DNA of 38,441 nt from JASFHF01 sp050123375 (GCA_050123375.1 JASFHF010000019.1:1-38441), one strand, 5' to 3'. Positions 8,677 through 17,426 are shown, counted from the first letter of the stretch. Notes: generated by a model not told the origin, from the letters alone. Program-made: numbers and translations.

Positions 8677-9060
8677 ATGAAACGGAAGATTGTTATTGCG
8701 TTATTGATAATTGTATTGGCTATTGCGGTTGGGAGTTTTTATTTTTATAAAACCTCGCGACCGCTTCATAGTGCTGTAATCAAGCCTAAAATCATCCTTT
8801 TTTACGGTCTTGGTTGTCCGCATTGCGCTAAAGTTGAGGCTTTTTTGCGCACACCGCAGGCAAAAAATATTTCTATTATTACCAAAGAAGTTTATTACGA
8901 TCGTACTAATTTACGTAATTTAATCAGCAAAGCTCAAAAATGCGGCGCAGTTAAAGATGGAACGGTAGCTATTCCATTGTTATGGCAAGGTAATAATCAA
9001 TGTATTATTGGCGAAGATAAGGTTATGCAATATCTAAAAAATTTGGTAAAAAAACAGTGA
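8677..9060 (+). CDS. Membrane-anchored thioredoxin-like protein
   Basis: A 127-residue protein with an N-terminal membrane anchor at residues 4-23 and a thioredoxin/glutaredoxin-like fold carrying a CPHC active site (Cys47, Cys50: FYGLGCPHCAKVEAFL). A later cis-Pro-like segment (TVAIPLLW) fits the fold. Two extra cysteines follow (QKCGAV, NQCIIG). It probably faces the periplasm and handles thiol exchange. The next gene begins 1 nt after its stop, so the two are almost certainly cotranscribed and may form one redox unit. Confidence 0.8.
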   Translation: MKRKIVIALLIIVLAIAVGSFYFYKTSRPLHSAVIKPKIILFYGLGCPHCAKVEAFLRTPQAKNISIITKEVYYDRTNLRNLISKAQKCGAVKDGTVAIPLLWQGNNQCIIGEDKVMQYLKNLVKKQ

Positions 9061-9061
9061 T

Positions 9062-9571
9062 ATGAAAAAATTTTTACTTGGTGTATCAGTTTTAGTTTTA
9101 ACATTTATTAAAACTGCTTATGCAGTTTGTCCTTTGTGTACCGTCGTGGTTGGCGCTGGTGTTGGTTTTGCGCAATGGTTTGGTATTGATGATTCGATTA
9201 CCGGTTTATGGATTGGCGGTTTGACGGTTTCTTTAATTATTTGGACAATTGATTGGCTTAATCGACGCAATATTTGTTTTAAAGGCCGTAAAATTGTAAC
9301 TATTTTGATTTACTATATTATTCTTGTGGCCCCGCTTTATTATCCTCTGCATATTATTGGTCATCCATTAAATAAGTTATGGGGTGTTGATCGATTGTTA
9401 TTAGGGATTACTATAGGCAGTATTTTATTTGCTGCAGGTGCGGTTAGTTATAGTTATATGAAAGTGCGCAATGATGGACATGCATATTTTCCATTTCAAA
9501 AAGTAATACAGCCAATTGCACCGCTGTTGATTATGAGTGTAGTTTTTTATTTTATTACAAAATATTATTAA
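9062..9571 (+). CDS. Polytopic membrane protein with N-terminal CPLC motif
   Basis: A 169-residue protein with a signal-like first segment, then CPLC (Cys23, Cys26) at the membrane edge, and four further hydrophobic segments (about 45-65, 78-98, 110-130, 145-165). I do not recognise a named family. The CXXC just after the first segment and the tight coupling to the thioredoxin-like gene suggest a disulfide exchange partner, but this is inference. No separate ribosome site is visible; translation is probably coupled to the upstream stop (TGATATG). Confidence 0.75.
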   Translation: MKKFLLGVSVLVLTFIKTAYAVCPLCTVVVGAGVGFAQWFGIDDSITGLWIGGLTVSLIIWTIDWLNRRNICFKGRKIVTILIYYIILVAPLYYPLHIIGHPLNKLWGVDRLLLGITIGSILFAAGAVSYSYMKVRNDGHAYFPFQKVIQPIAPLLIMSVVFYFITKYY

Positions 9572-9582
9572 AGGAGATAATA

Positions 9583-10017
9583 ATGGCAATCACCTTAGAT
9601 CATAATCCAATTAAAACCATTCAGGAATTCGTCGAAAAAGTTGATAACATGAAAAAAAAAGAAAAAATGGATTTATCTTCCGATCAGGATCTTTCAATTG
9701 CAATTATGAATCTAATTTCCATTGAAGAGCATTTTTATTTTACTGGTGCAAAAACTGGTAAGTCGGAATATTATGATTTGCTTAAAGAAGCGCGGGATAT
9801 CAGAACCAGCTTGCTCAAGAAAATTATTAAAGAATATGAAGGAGAAGTCTGGTGTATTTCCAAGCATTTATTAGCTGCTTCAATGCGTCTGATGGAAGTT
9901 GGTACCAAGCAGCTTTCATTAAATAATAAAAAAGAAGCGGAAGAATTTTTCCAAAAGGCGTTTGAGTTATATAGTTTATTCTGGGGGCTTAATTTAAACG
10001 TCATCGGAGAAAAATGA
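9583..10017 (+). CDS. Helical protein of unknown function, paralogue of the next gene
   Basis: A 144-residue, soluble, all-helical-looking protein with a strong ribosome site (AAAGGAG, 6 nt before ATG). It aligns with its neighbour: DLSIAIMNLISIEEHF versus DYLSALAHLNLAEKFA, EYEGEVWCISKHLLAASMRL versus EYNNQIWKISSSLLLAFERL, and AEEFFQKAFELYSLFW versus AQEHFTKAHDLYNLFC. The last part resembles a single TPR-type helix pair. The function is unknown. It lies 11 nt after the membrane protein and is in the same run of genes. Confidence 0.75.
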   Translation: MAITLDHNPIKTIQEFVEKVDNMKKKEKMDLSSDQDLSIAIMNLISIEEHFYFTGAKTGKSEYYDLLKEARDIRTSLLKKIIKEYEGEVWCISKHLLAASMRLMEVGTKQLSLNNKKEAEEFFQKAFELYSLFWGLNLNVIGEK

Positions 10018-10502
10018 TGACTGATCATTTAACTGCCGATCAGGATTATTTAAGCGCATTAGCGCATTTGAATTTAGCGGAAAAATTTGCTGGTGTTTGG
10101 CAAAATAATAAAAAATCCAGTATGGTAAAGGAGACACAAGAGTTTTCAGCTTTGATTCAAGAAGTTGTCGAAGGTATAAGAGAATTAGAATACGAAATCA
10201 TTAGTGAATATAATAACCAAATTTGGAAAATTTCAAGCAGTTTGTTACTGGCGTTTGAAAGATTACAAAATTTAGGTATTTCACAATTGCGTGAAGGCAA
10301 TCGCCAAGTTGCGCAGGAACATTTCACCAAAGCGCATGATTTGTATAATTTATTTTGTGAATTACATCAAAAATTAAGTGAAGTCCAATCTACCAAAGCA
10401 AAAGAAACTAAAGCAGACGAGCAGCGAGCTAAAAAAAGCGGCAAAATTGTTGGAAAACTTAAGGATCTAGTACAAAAAGTCATTGATTGTTGTATTGAGT
10501 GA
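10014..10502 (+). CDS. Helical protein of unknown function, diverged tandem paralogue
   Basis: A 162-residue protein sharing order and spacing of motifs with the upstream gene, extended by a Lys/Glu/Ala-rich C-terminal helix (TKAKETKADEQRAKKSGK). The start overlaps the upstream stop as ATGA; a second ATG at 10017 is equally possible. Overlap implies translational coupling and probably a hetero-oligomer of the two paralogues. No catalytic motif is visible and no function is claimed. Confidence 0.72.
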   Translation: MMTDHLTADQDYLSALAHLNLAEKFAGVWQNNKKSSMVKETQEFSALIQEVVEGIRELEYEIISEYNNQIWKISSSLLLAFERLQNLGISQLREGNRQVAQEHFTKAHDLYNLFCELHQKLSEVQSTKAKETKADEQRAKKSGKIVGKLKDLVQKVIDCCIE

Positions 10503-10540
10503 CTGAGATTATTAGTGTTTCTATAAATCTCGCATCTTCA

Positions 10541-10650
10541 AAGGAGATCGGTATATGTTAGTTAATTTTACCCTTATATTCACACAAATCTCTAATAACA
10601 CATTCTGCGCATTTTGGTTTGCGTGCAACACAAGTGTAGCGGCCGTGTAA
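10541..10650 (+). other. Orphan ribosome site and short ORF running into nth
   Basis: AAGGAG at 10541-10546 sits 8 nt before ATG 10555, an ideal arrangement matching the ribosome site of 9583. The frame, however, stops after 31 codons at 10650 and lies wholly antisense to the end of nth. It looks like the start of a third gene in the paralogue run whose body was lost when nth was joined here. It may simply be chance. Confidence 0.35.
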
Positions 10651-11190
10651 AATTAATAGATTAGAAACGTCAGAATGAAATTCTTTTGGAACTAATTTTA
10701 GTAATTTTTTTTCAACTTCTTCGGGAGTTTTGCCGGGAGCTAATGGAATTCTATTGGCTAAACGAAATACGTGTGTGTCTACTGCAATAGTTGGTTCGCC
10801 AAAAGCGGTATTTAAAATCACATTAGCGGTTTTGCGGCCAACTCCTGGTAATGATTCTAGTACTTTGCGGTCATGTGGAACTTTGCCGTTATATTTTTCT
10901 ACTAGAATTTGGCTGGCTTTAATAATATTTTTTGCTTTGGAATTATAAAGACCAATGGTTTTGATATATTTTTTTAATCCGGTTTCGCCAAGTTTTAACA
11001 TTTTTTCTGGAGTATTCGCGCGCGCAAATAATTTTGGTGAAGCTTTATTGACACTAACATCAGTTGCTTGTGCTGATAAAATCACGACAACTAATAATTC
11101 GAAATTATTTTTATAGCTTAATTCTATTTTCGGTTTTTTAATTTTCTTTTTTAATAATTCAAAAATTTTTTTGCGTTTTTCTGGATTCAT
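10558..11190 (-). CDS. nth: Endonuclease III (DNA glycosylase/AP lyase)
   Basis: A 210-residue base-excision repair enzyme that removes oxidised pyrimidines. Visible features are the helix-hairpin-helix LPGVGRKTANVIL with the catalytic Lys, followed by the conserved Asp in AVDTHVFRLANR, and a C-terminal 4Fe-4S cluster motif (C-x6-C-x2-C-x5-C: CVARKPKCAECVIRDLC). Length is normal for the family. It starts 9 bp after the metG stop on the same strand, so metG-nth is probably one transcript; the family B repeat lies in the junction. Confidence 0.95.
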   Translation of the reverse strand: MNPEKRKKIFELLKKKIKKPKIELSYKNNFELLVVVILSAQATDVSVNKASPKLFARANTPEKMLKLGETGLKKYIKTIGLYNSKAKNIIKASQILVEKYNGKVPHDRKVLESLPGVGRKTANVILNTAFGEPTIAVDTHVFRLANRIPLAPGKTPEEVEKKLLKLVPKEFHSDVSNLLILHGRYTCVARKPKCAECVIRDLCEYKGKIN

Positions 11191-11197
11191 GGTGTAT

Positions 11198-11227
11198 TGT
11201 CATCCCGCAGCTTGACCGCGGGATCCA
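11198..11227. repeat. Family B palindromic repeat at the metG stop
   Basis: On the minus strand the element reads CTGGATCCCGCGGTCAAG then CTGCGGGATGACA. The TGA of GGGATGACA is the metG stop codon (11200-11202) and the element encodes the last residues GSRGQAAG. The arms CCCGCGG / CTGCGGG are imperfect by one base. Confidence 0.9.
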
Positions 11228-12861
11228 GTGTTAGTTAAGATTGCTTCAATATTTGAAGCTTCAATTCTTTGCATCAAAGGCTTAAACTTATTTATTTGAT
11301 GATCTAATAAAATATTTTTATGATCTTCCCACATTTGTTCTGGTAAATTTAAAAATTCTTCCGCATTTTTTGCTAATTCCGGCAAAATTGGTTTTAGATA
11401 AATAATTAATAATCTGAACATGTTCAAACCAACGCTGCAAATTGTTTGTACTTCTTGTTTGGTATTTTCGTCTTTAATTAGTTGCCAAGGTTTTTTTGTA
11501 TCAATGTATTGATTTGCCTGGTCGGCCAGTGACATAATCAAGCGTACTGCGCGCGAAAATTCTAAATGTTCATATGCTCTTGCGATTTCATTGCCGGCAT
11601 CAATAAATTCTTGCAGTAATTTTGATTCAACTTTATCTAACATGCCATCGAAATGTTTAGTGATAAACCCAGCGCAGCGGCTGGCAATATTAACTACTTT
11701 GCCGACAAGATCAGCATTAATTTTTAAACGAAAATCTTCGAGATTTAAATCGAGATCTTCTAAAGTATTAGATAATTTACTGGCGAAATAATAACGCAAA
11801 TATTCTGGTGCTAAATGATCTAAATATTTGCGCGCAGCGATTAAAGTACCGCGCGATTTTGACATTTTCTCGCCATTAATCGTTAAAAACCCGTGAACAA
11901 AAATTGCAGTTGGGGTGCGTAAGTTCGCGCTCATCAATACTGCCGGCCAAAATAAAGCATGAAAATACATGATATCCTTGCCGATAAAGTGATACAAATC
12001 AATGTCGCTATTTTTTTGCCAATATTCATCAAAATTTAAATCATCACGTTTGTCGCAAAGATTTTTGAGTGATGCCATATAGCCGATGGGCGCGTCCAGC
12101 CAAACATAAAAATATTTACCAGGAGCGTCAGGAATTTCAAAACCAAAATATGGCTGATCGCGCGAAATATCCCAATCTTTAAGTCCTTGTTCAAACCACT
12201 CATTTAATTTATGTGATACTGAATCTTGTAAATGTCCAGCGCTGGTCCATTTTTTTAATTTTTCGGTATAATTTGGGAGGTTAAAAAAGTAATGTTCGGA
12301 TGATTTGGTAATTGGGGTAGTTCCAGATAAAGCCGAAATAGGGTTTTTTAATTCGCTCGGTGAATAAGTACTGCCGCAAACTTCGCAGTTATCTCCATAT
12401 TGGTTTTTTGCGCCGCAACGCGGACATTCGCCTTTAACATATCGATCCGGCAAGAAGATATTTTTTTCGGCATCATATGCTTGTTCGATGATTTTTTTAT
12501 TGATGTCGCCGCGTGCGTTTAGTTTTTGATAAATTTCTTCAACTAGCGTGCGATTTTCGGGAGAATGAGTCGTGTAGAAATTATCGAAGGAAATTAGAAA
12601 ATCCTGGCAATCTTTAATTTGTGATTGATTAACTTTACTGACCAACTCTTCCGGGGTAATCTTGTCTTTTTCAGCTTGAATCATGATCGGTGTGCCATGA
12701 CAATCGCTGCCGCATATATAAATACACGAATTACCATGCATGCGCTGAAATCTGACCCAAATATCGGTTTGAATGTATTCCACTATATGACCCAAATGCA
12801 GTGGTCCATTGGCATAGGTTAAAGCGTTGGTAACTAACATTTTGCAAGTTGATTTTGACAT
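11200..12861 (-). CDS. metG: Methionyl-tRNA synthetase
   Basis: A 553-residue class I synthetase. The signatures are visible: HLGH in TYANGPLHLGHIVEY (HIGH motif), the Zn-binding knuckle CPRCGAKNQYGDNCEVCG, and KMSKS in NGEKMSKSRGTL. The anticodon-binding helical region follows (WQLIKDEN). It stops where the E. coli type (677 residues) would continue into the C-terminal OB-fold dimerisation/tRNA-binding domain. The final GSRGQAAG and the stop come from a family B repeat, so that domain may have been lost by insertion, although naturally short MetRS forms also exist. It is divergent from the substrate-binding protein gene. Confidence 0.96.
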   Translation of the reverse strand: MSKSTCKMLVTNALTYANGPLHLGHIVEYIQTDIWVRFQRMHGNSCIYICGSDCHGTPIMIQAEKDKITPEELVSKVNQSQIKDCQDFLISFDNFYTTHSPENRTLVEEIYQKLNARGDINKKIIEQAYDAEKNIFLPDRYVKGECPRCGAKNQYGDNCEVCGSTYSPSELKNPISALSGTTPITKSSEHYFFNLPNYTEKLKKWTSAGHLQDSVSHKLNEWFEQGLKDWDISRDQPYFGFEIPDAPGKYFYVWLDAPIGYMASLKNLCDKRDDLNFDEYWQKNSDIDLYHFIGKDIMYFHALFWPAVLMSANLRTPTAIFVHGFLTINGEKMSKSRGTLIAARKYLDHLAPEYLRYYFASKLSNTLEDLDLNLEDFRLKINADLVGKVVNIASRCAGFITKHFDGMLDKVESKLLQEFIDAGNEIARAYEHLEFSRAVRLIMSLADQANQYIDTKKPWQLIKDENTKQEVQTICSVGLNMFRLLIIYLKPILPELAKNAEEFLNLPEQMWEDHKNILLDHQINKFKPLMQRIEASNIEAILTNTGSRGQAAG

Positions 12862-12930
12862 AGTAAGAGAATTGTAGCAGAATTTTAGTAAACGTTAAGT
12901 ATATATATGAATTATAGATGAGAAACTGAT

Positions 12931-14136
12931 ATGTGGAAGAAATTGTTACTTGTATTAACTATAATTGTTCTTATTATACCTGCAGCTTACGCTAAGGTGT
13001 TGAAATTCGGAATGTCTGCGGCACTTACCGGGCCAGCTCAGTCGCTAGGTTTACAGATGAAGACTGGTATTGATGCCTATTTTCAGCGTATTAATAGAAT
13101 GGGAGGAATTTATGGTAACACCTTGCAGCTTGTTGTATTTGATGACCGTTATGAACCGTATCTGAGTAAGCGGAATGTTTTGCAAATAGCAGATGATACA
13201 GCGATATTGGCAATTATAGGGAATGTTGGTACGCCAACTGCAATTGTTAGTGTCCCAATAGTTAATGAAAAGAAAATTTTATTGTTTGGAACATTATCTG
13301 GAGCCAAAATATTACGTGACATACCAACCAGCAGATATGTTATAAATTACAGAGCTAGTTATGCCCAGGAGACAGAGGTTATTGTGAAAGCTCTGTTAGA
13401 TTCTGGTATTAAGCCAAATGAAATGGCATTTTTTACTCAGGATGATTCTTATGGGAATGCTGGTTATTTAGGAATAGTGCAAGCATTGCAATATGCAGGG
13501 TATAGCAAAAAAGTTATTGATAAAATTCCGCATGGTCGTTATACCCATAATACCGTCGAAATAGAAGATGGTTTAAATGAAATAATAAAACACCATAAAC
13601 CAATTAAGGCTTTTATTATTGTGGGAGCTTATAAACCAGTTGCTAAATTTATTAAACAAGCGAAACAGTATTATCCAGAAGCTTATTATCTAAATGTTTC
13701 TTTTGTCGGAAGCGAAGCGCTATTAAACAGTTTGTGTAAACAGAATCTTGTGTTATGTGATGAATTTAGTAAAAACATAATTATTACTCAGGTTGTGCCG
13801 CACTATTATTCAAAATTACCGGCGGCCAAAGATTTTATCAAGGATCTGCATCAAGCTTTTCCGCATGCTAAACCATCGTTTGTGGCGTTTGAAGGTTATA
13901 TAGTCGCAAAGTTGTTGGTTGAAGGGTTAAAGAAAGCTGGATCACATCCTACGCGTGAAAATTTAATTGATGCGTTGGAAAACCTTCATAAAATTGATAT
14001 TGGGATTGGTTTTCCGCTTATTTTGTCTAAAACCAAACATCAGGCAACTGATCGAGTATGGCCAACTATTTTTCAAATCATGAATTCACAGGTTATAATA
14101 CAACCGATGCCAACGTTTAAGTTAAAAAGGAGATAA
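12931..14136 (+). CDS. Periplasmic substrate-binding protein (LivK/Peripla_BP_6 type)
   Basis: A 401-residue precursor with signal peptide (MWKKLLLVLTIIVLIIPAAYA) and a type I periplasmic-binding fold: FGMSAALTGPAQSLGLQMKTG at the N-terminus, a GNVGTPTAIVSVPI stretch, and FFTQDDSYGNAGYLG in the second lobe. In the family this pattern binds branched-chain amino acids, amides or other small polar ligands. No ABC permease or ATPase genes are adjacent; instead the stop overlaps the next start by 1 nt (TAATG), linking it to an unknown membrane protein. It may therefore be a sensor subunit rather than a transporter component. Confidence 0.88.
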   Translation: MWKKLLLVLTIIVLIIPAAYAKVLKFGMSAALTGPAQSLGLQMKTGIDAYFQRINRMGGIYGNTLQLVVFDDRYEPYLSKRNVLQIADDTAILAIIGNVGTPTAIVSVPIVNEKKILLFGTLSGAKILRDIPTSRYVINYRASYAQETEVIVKALLDSGIKPNEMAFFTQDDSYGNAGYLGIVQALQYAGYSKKVIDKIPHGRYTHNTVEIEDGLNEIIKHHKPIKAFIIVGAYKPVAKFIKQAKQYYPEAYYLNVSFVGSEALLNSLCKQNLVLCDEFSKNIIITQVVPHYYSKLPAAKDFIKDLHQAFPHAKPSFVAFEGYIVAKLLVEGLKKAGSHPTRENLIDALENLHKIDIGIGFPLILSKTKHQATDRVWPTIFQIMNSQVIIQPMPTFKLKRR

Positions 14137-15188
14137 TGATGACGGCAGATGAAGAGATACGAGAAGAGGAACGGTTAAAACTTACTGATTATCTAACTGC
14201 TCATATTACAGAGGCTATTGAAAAAAGAGTAGAAGCTAGAACACAAAAAAATTGGCAGTTAATTAGAATATTAATGGTTGTAATTGCTGTAATTCTGGCT
14301 CCAGCTGCATGGTTTTCTATTAAGACTATAGTCCGCCAGGAAGTTGAACGTGAAAGAGCTGGTTTATTGAAAACAGTTGATAATATTCAGCTTACTGTAA
14401 ATAACAATACTCAAGAATTGAAGAAGTTTATTGATGGCCAATTGCAATATATAAACTTTGCAAATCAGGCTACGATTATGAATTTACAACCTAGTGTTAG
14501 CGCTAGTGAAGTGCAAGAGTTGATGGGGGAAGTTGATCAGGTAGTTAAAATACCAGGTATTATGAATCAAAAAACTTTGCCTTTTGTTTTGGATAATGTG
14601 GTAGGGGTGTTGGTCAAATTTGGATATGAGAATTATTTGGAGCATATAGAACAGTTATTTCCTACGATAATTGATAAATCAGAAGATATAAATAAAAAAT
14701 TTATAACTTACTATGGACGTAAGATTTTAAGTATCACGAATCTTGGTGGTTTACAGCAGACAAAATATTATCCGCTGTTTCAGCAGCGGGTTCATATTGC
14801 AGAATCAAATAATTCAGAACAGGATAGTTTGCCATTCCAGATTTTGGTGCAGTTTCATTTAGATCATAATTTACGTAGCACAAAAGTAGATAATTTGCTT
14901 AATTCTGTTAATAATTTATCAATACGTAAAAGAGCGATTGTATTATGGAATTTAATGCGTAATACCAATCCGCGATTTTGGCAGAAAAATCCGTCGCCTT
15001 CAGATTTTAGAATCAGTAAAATCGTTAATAATTTTATAAAAGTTTATCGTACCCCGTTATTGTCGATTGCTCATGCTAATGGAGTTAAAGAGACAATATT
15101 GGAATTGTATGAGAATGCGAATACGCCGGAAGACCAAAAATTAGGAAAGTATATTATTAATTATTTTTATAAAATACCACTATCATAG
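14136..15188 (+). CDS. Single-pass membrane protein of unknown function
   Basis: A 350-residue protein: cytoplasmic charged N-terminus (about 1-43), one membrane helix at about 44-66 (LMVVIAVILAPAAWFS), a coiled coil of about 40 residues (LLKTVDNIQLTVNNNTQELK), and a helical C-terminal domain of about 240 residues. No kinase, GGDEF, HAMP or methyl-accepting motif is visible. AAGGAG lies just inside the end of the upstream binding-protein gene, and the genes overlap by 1 nt. A role as membrane partner of that binding protein is inferred from coupling only. Confidence 0.7.
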   Translation: MMTADEEIREEERLKLTDYLTAHITEAIEKRVEARTQKNWQLIRILMVVIAVILAPAAWFSIKTIVRQEVERERAGLLKTVDNIQLTVNNNTQELKKFIDGQLQYINFANQATIMNLQPSVSASEVQELMGEVDQVVKIPGIMNQKTLPFVLDNVVGVLVKFGYENYLEHIEQLFPTIIDKSEDINKKFITYYGRKILSITNLGGLQQTKYYPLFQQRVHIAESNNSEQDSLPFQILVQFHLDHNLRSTKVDNLLNSVNNLSIRKRAIVLWNLMRNTNPRFWQKNPSPSDFRISKIVNNFIKVYRTPLLSIAHANGVKETILELYENANTPEDQKLGKYIINYFYKIPLS

Positions 15189-15320
15189 TATTAATAGTGG
15201 CAGGATTTTAGGGATAAAGCATGATAAACTTGGTAATTAATTGTTTAAAGTTTATTACATTTATATTAAAATATGATAATATCTTTAAATTCGGTCTAAC
15301 ATTATTAGAAGTTTGTTTGA

Positions 15321-16247
15321 ATGATCAGACAGAGAACATTAAACAATATCATTAAAGCCACTGGAGTAACCGTACATAGTGGCGAGCGGGCAGAGTTAGA
15401 ACTCAGGCCGGCGCCGGCTAACACTGGGATTGTGTTTCGTCGCACTGATTTTGACGTTCCTGTAGCTATTCCAGCACGAGTAGAATATGTTACGGATACT
15501 ACTATGTCTACTTCGATTGCCAAAGATGGTGTAAAGGTTTCGACCGTTGAGCATTTGCTATCAGCGCTTGCAGGTCTAGGTATCGATAATGTGTATATTG
15601 ATGTTACTGCTTCAGAAGTGCCGATTATGGATGGCAGCGCTGGGCCGTTTGTGTTTTTGATCCAATCTGCGGGGATCAAAGAGCAGGATGCTCCCAAGAA
15701 ATTTATTCGTATCAAGAAACAAATCGAGGCAAAAGCAGGTGATAAATGGGCTGTTTTAGAACCTTTTGACGGTTTTAAAGTAGGCTTTACTATTGATTTT
15801 AATCATCCTTTATTCCGCTCATTATCTAATCATGCAGCTGTGGATTTTTCCAGCACTTCATATGTTAGAGAAGTTAGCCGTGCGCGTACTTTTGGGTTTT
15901 TGGCTGAGTTTGAGAAAATGCAAAGCATGAATTTAGCTAAAGGCGGAAGTCTGGATAATGCAATTGTGATAGATGATTTCCGTGTACTGAATGAAGATGG
16001 TTTACGTTATGAAGACGAATTTGTTAAGCACAAAATTCTTGATGTGATTGGTGATTTATATCTTTTGGGTTCAGGAGTAATTGGCGCTTTTTCTGGTTAT
16101 AAGTCAGGACATGCTTTAAATAATATATTGCTGCGTAAATTATTGGCTGATGAAAGCGCGTGGGAATATGTCGATTTTGAGGAAATATCCGAGTTGCCAA
16201 TTACTTATTTGAAGCCGGTTTCGGCGACGGTTGAAATACCGGTTTAG
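15321..16247 (+). CDS. lpxC: UDP-3-O-acyl-N-acetylglucosamine deacetylase
   Basis: A 308-residue cytoplasmic Zn enzyme catalysing the committed step of lipid A synthesis. Motifs: TVEHLLSALAGLGIDN (Zn His and catalytic Glu), PIMDGSAGPFV, FVKHKILDVIGDLYLLG (second Zn His, Zn Asp and catalytic Asp), and SGYKSGHALNN with the general-acid His. Full family length. ATG 15321 is the only start that keeps the conserved MIRQRTLNN. Order lpxC-dciA-secA is normal for gammaproteobacteria. A decayed family A repeat follows 2 nt after the stop. Confidence 0.97.
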   Translation: MIRQRTLNNIIKATGVTVHSGERAELELRPAPANTGIVFRRTDFDVPVAIPARVEYVTDTTMSTSIAKDGVKVSTVEHLLSALAGLGIDNVYIDVTASEVPIMDGSAGPFVFLIQSAGIKEQDAPKKFIRIKKQIEAKAGDKWAVLEPFDGFKVGFTIDFNHPLFRSLSNHAAVDFSSTSYVREVSRARTFGFLAEFEKMQSMNLAKGGSLDNAIVIDDFRVLNEDGLRYEDEFVKHKILDVIGDLYLLGSGVIGAFSGYKSGHALNNILLRKLLADESAWEYVDFEEISELPITYLKPVSATVEIPV

Positions 16248-16249
16248 AG

Positions 16250-16316
16250 TCTCTTGGTTTTTATATAGCATCTCAGGGGGACGGAGCTTTACATATTACA
16301 AGGTAACAAGCATGGT
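16250..16316. repeat. Decayed family A repeat after lpxC
   Basis: The stretch from CTCTTGGTTTTTATATAGC through TCAGGGGGACGGAGC to ATTACAAGG matches the unit of the left-end array, in the same orientation. After GTAACAAGCATGG the second arm is lost. It therefore cannot form the full hairpin. Its direction is opposite to lpxC transcription. Confidence 0.85.
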
Positions 16317-16669
16317 TTGCCAAGCAGTTTGGTCAAATTATAACCAATCTCATACTAGTTAATATATGAACAGTCTTGCAAAAAATTCTATAAAAAGCAC
16401 CTGATTGAATGTTGATCTATTGTCTATAATTAATACAATAATTGTATGTGTAATGCTTGCGATGTCTTACAGCGCGAAGAATAGAAATTTAATGAAAAGC
16501 TTAAAAACGCCTACGATAGCTTTAACAGCGTGCGGTATAAATTCTAGCTTGGATTATGATAAATACAAGTTGACGTGTGAAGCTGATTAAATGTCTGTAA
16601 AACTAGGTGTGAATGTGATTAAATACATGTAGAGAATAGTTATGTGGCTTTGTTTTATGGAATTTATTT
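16317..16669. other. Gene-poor interval, probably decayed
   Basis: No convincing gene is seen. A 61-codon frame at 16405-16590 (MNVDLLSIINTIIVCVMLAM...) has one hydrophobic stretch but no ribosome site and no recognisable family. It might encode a small membrane peptide, but I would not annotate it. The interval lies between a broken repeat and a broken kinase, which fits decay after rearrangement. Confidence 0.4.
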
Positions 16670-17323
16670 ATGGTAAAAAAATCAACATGTGAATCTAAAT
16701 TAAAGCAGGAGCATAACAAGTGTGAAAAACAGTTGTTGGAATTACGTGAGAAATTAAAGGCTGAAGATATTGAAGTTTTTCGTTTGAAATCTATTCTTGA
16801 TAGCATACCAGGTAGCATTTACTGGAAGGATAAAAATGGAGTGTATTTAGGGCGTAATTCTTATTCTTCTGAGAAAATGGAATCTGTTGGATTAGAGAGC
16901 GAAATTAACATAGATGATATCATTGGGAAAACCGACTATGATTTATTTCCTAAAGAAACAGCAGATCGTTATAGAAAATACGATCTTGAGGTTCTTAAGA
17001 CCGGAAAAGAAATATCTAATGAAGAACCAGTTACATTACCTAATGGTAGAATTCTAATACAATTATCCACTAAAAGACCTTTGCGTAATGAAAAAAAGGA
17101 AATCATTGGTATTATTGGCAATACTGTTGATATCACATACCAAAAAGAAATTGAACAATCCCTAAGAGAAGCTAAAGAACAAGCAGAAGAAGCCTCGCGG
17201 GTTAAAACTAGTTTTATTCGTAATATGGAACATGATATCAGAACCCCATTTAATGGTGTATGGGGAATCGCAAATTATCTTTATTTCAACCTTTTACTTT
17301 TGCGACCCCTTGCGTTTACGTAA
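16670..17323 (+). pseudogene. Truncated PAS-domain sensor histidine kinase
   Basis: The 217-codon frame has an N-terminal coiled coil, a PAS domain (about residues 40-155: SIPGSIYWKDKNGVYLGRN, DDIIGKTDYDLFP, GIIGNTVDIT), a linker helix, and a dimerisation H-box with phospho-acceptor His188 (FIRNMEHDIRTPFNGVWG). About a dozen residues later homology ends in unrelated LLLLRPLAFT and a stop. The rest of HisKA and the entire ATP-binding domain are missing, and no response-regulator sequence follows. It is therefore inactive as a kinase, although the PAS part could still be made. Confidence 0.8.
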
Positions 17324-17426
17324 GGTAACCTCCCTGTAAATTCAAATTTATGTTAATTTTACTACAATTTTTAGATTAATGTTAGAAAAATTACTTGTTT
17401 AGGCAAGTATACAAGAAAAACAAAGC

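Noticed and set aside
15305..15715. 136-residue antisense ORF over lpxC
   Set aside because: It overlaps the conserved LpxC N-terminus and has no ribosome site or family signature.
16405..16590. 61-residue ORF with a hydrophobic stretch
   Set aside because: No ribosome site, no recognisable family, and located between a decayed repeat and a truncated gene; probably chance.
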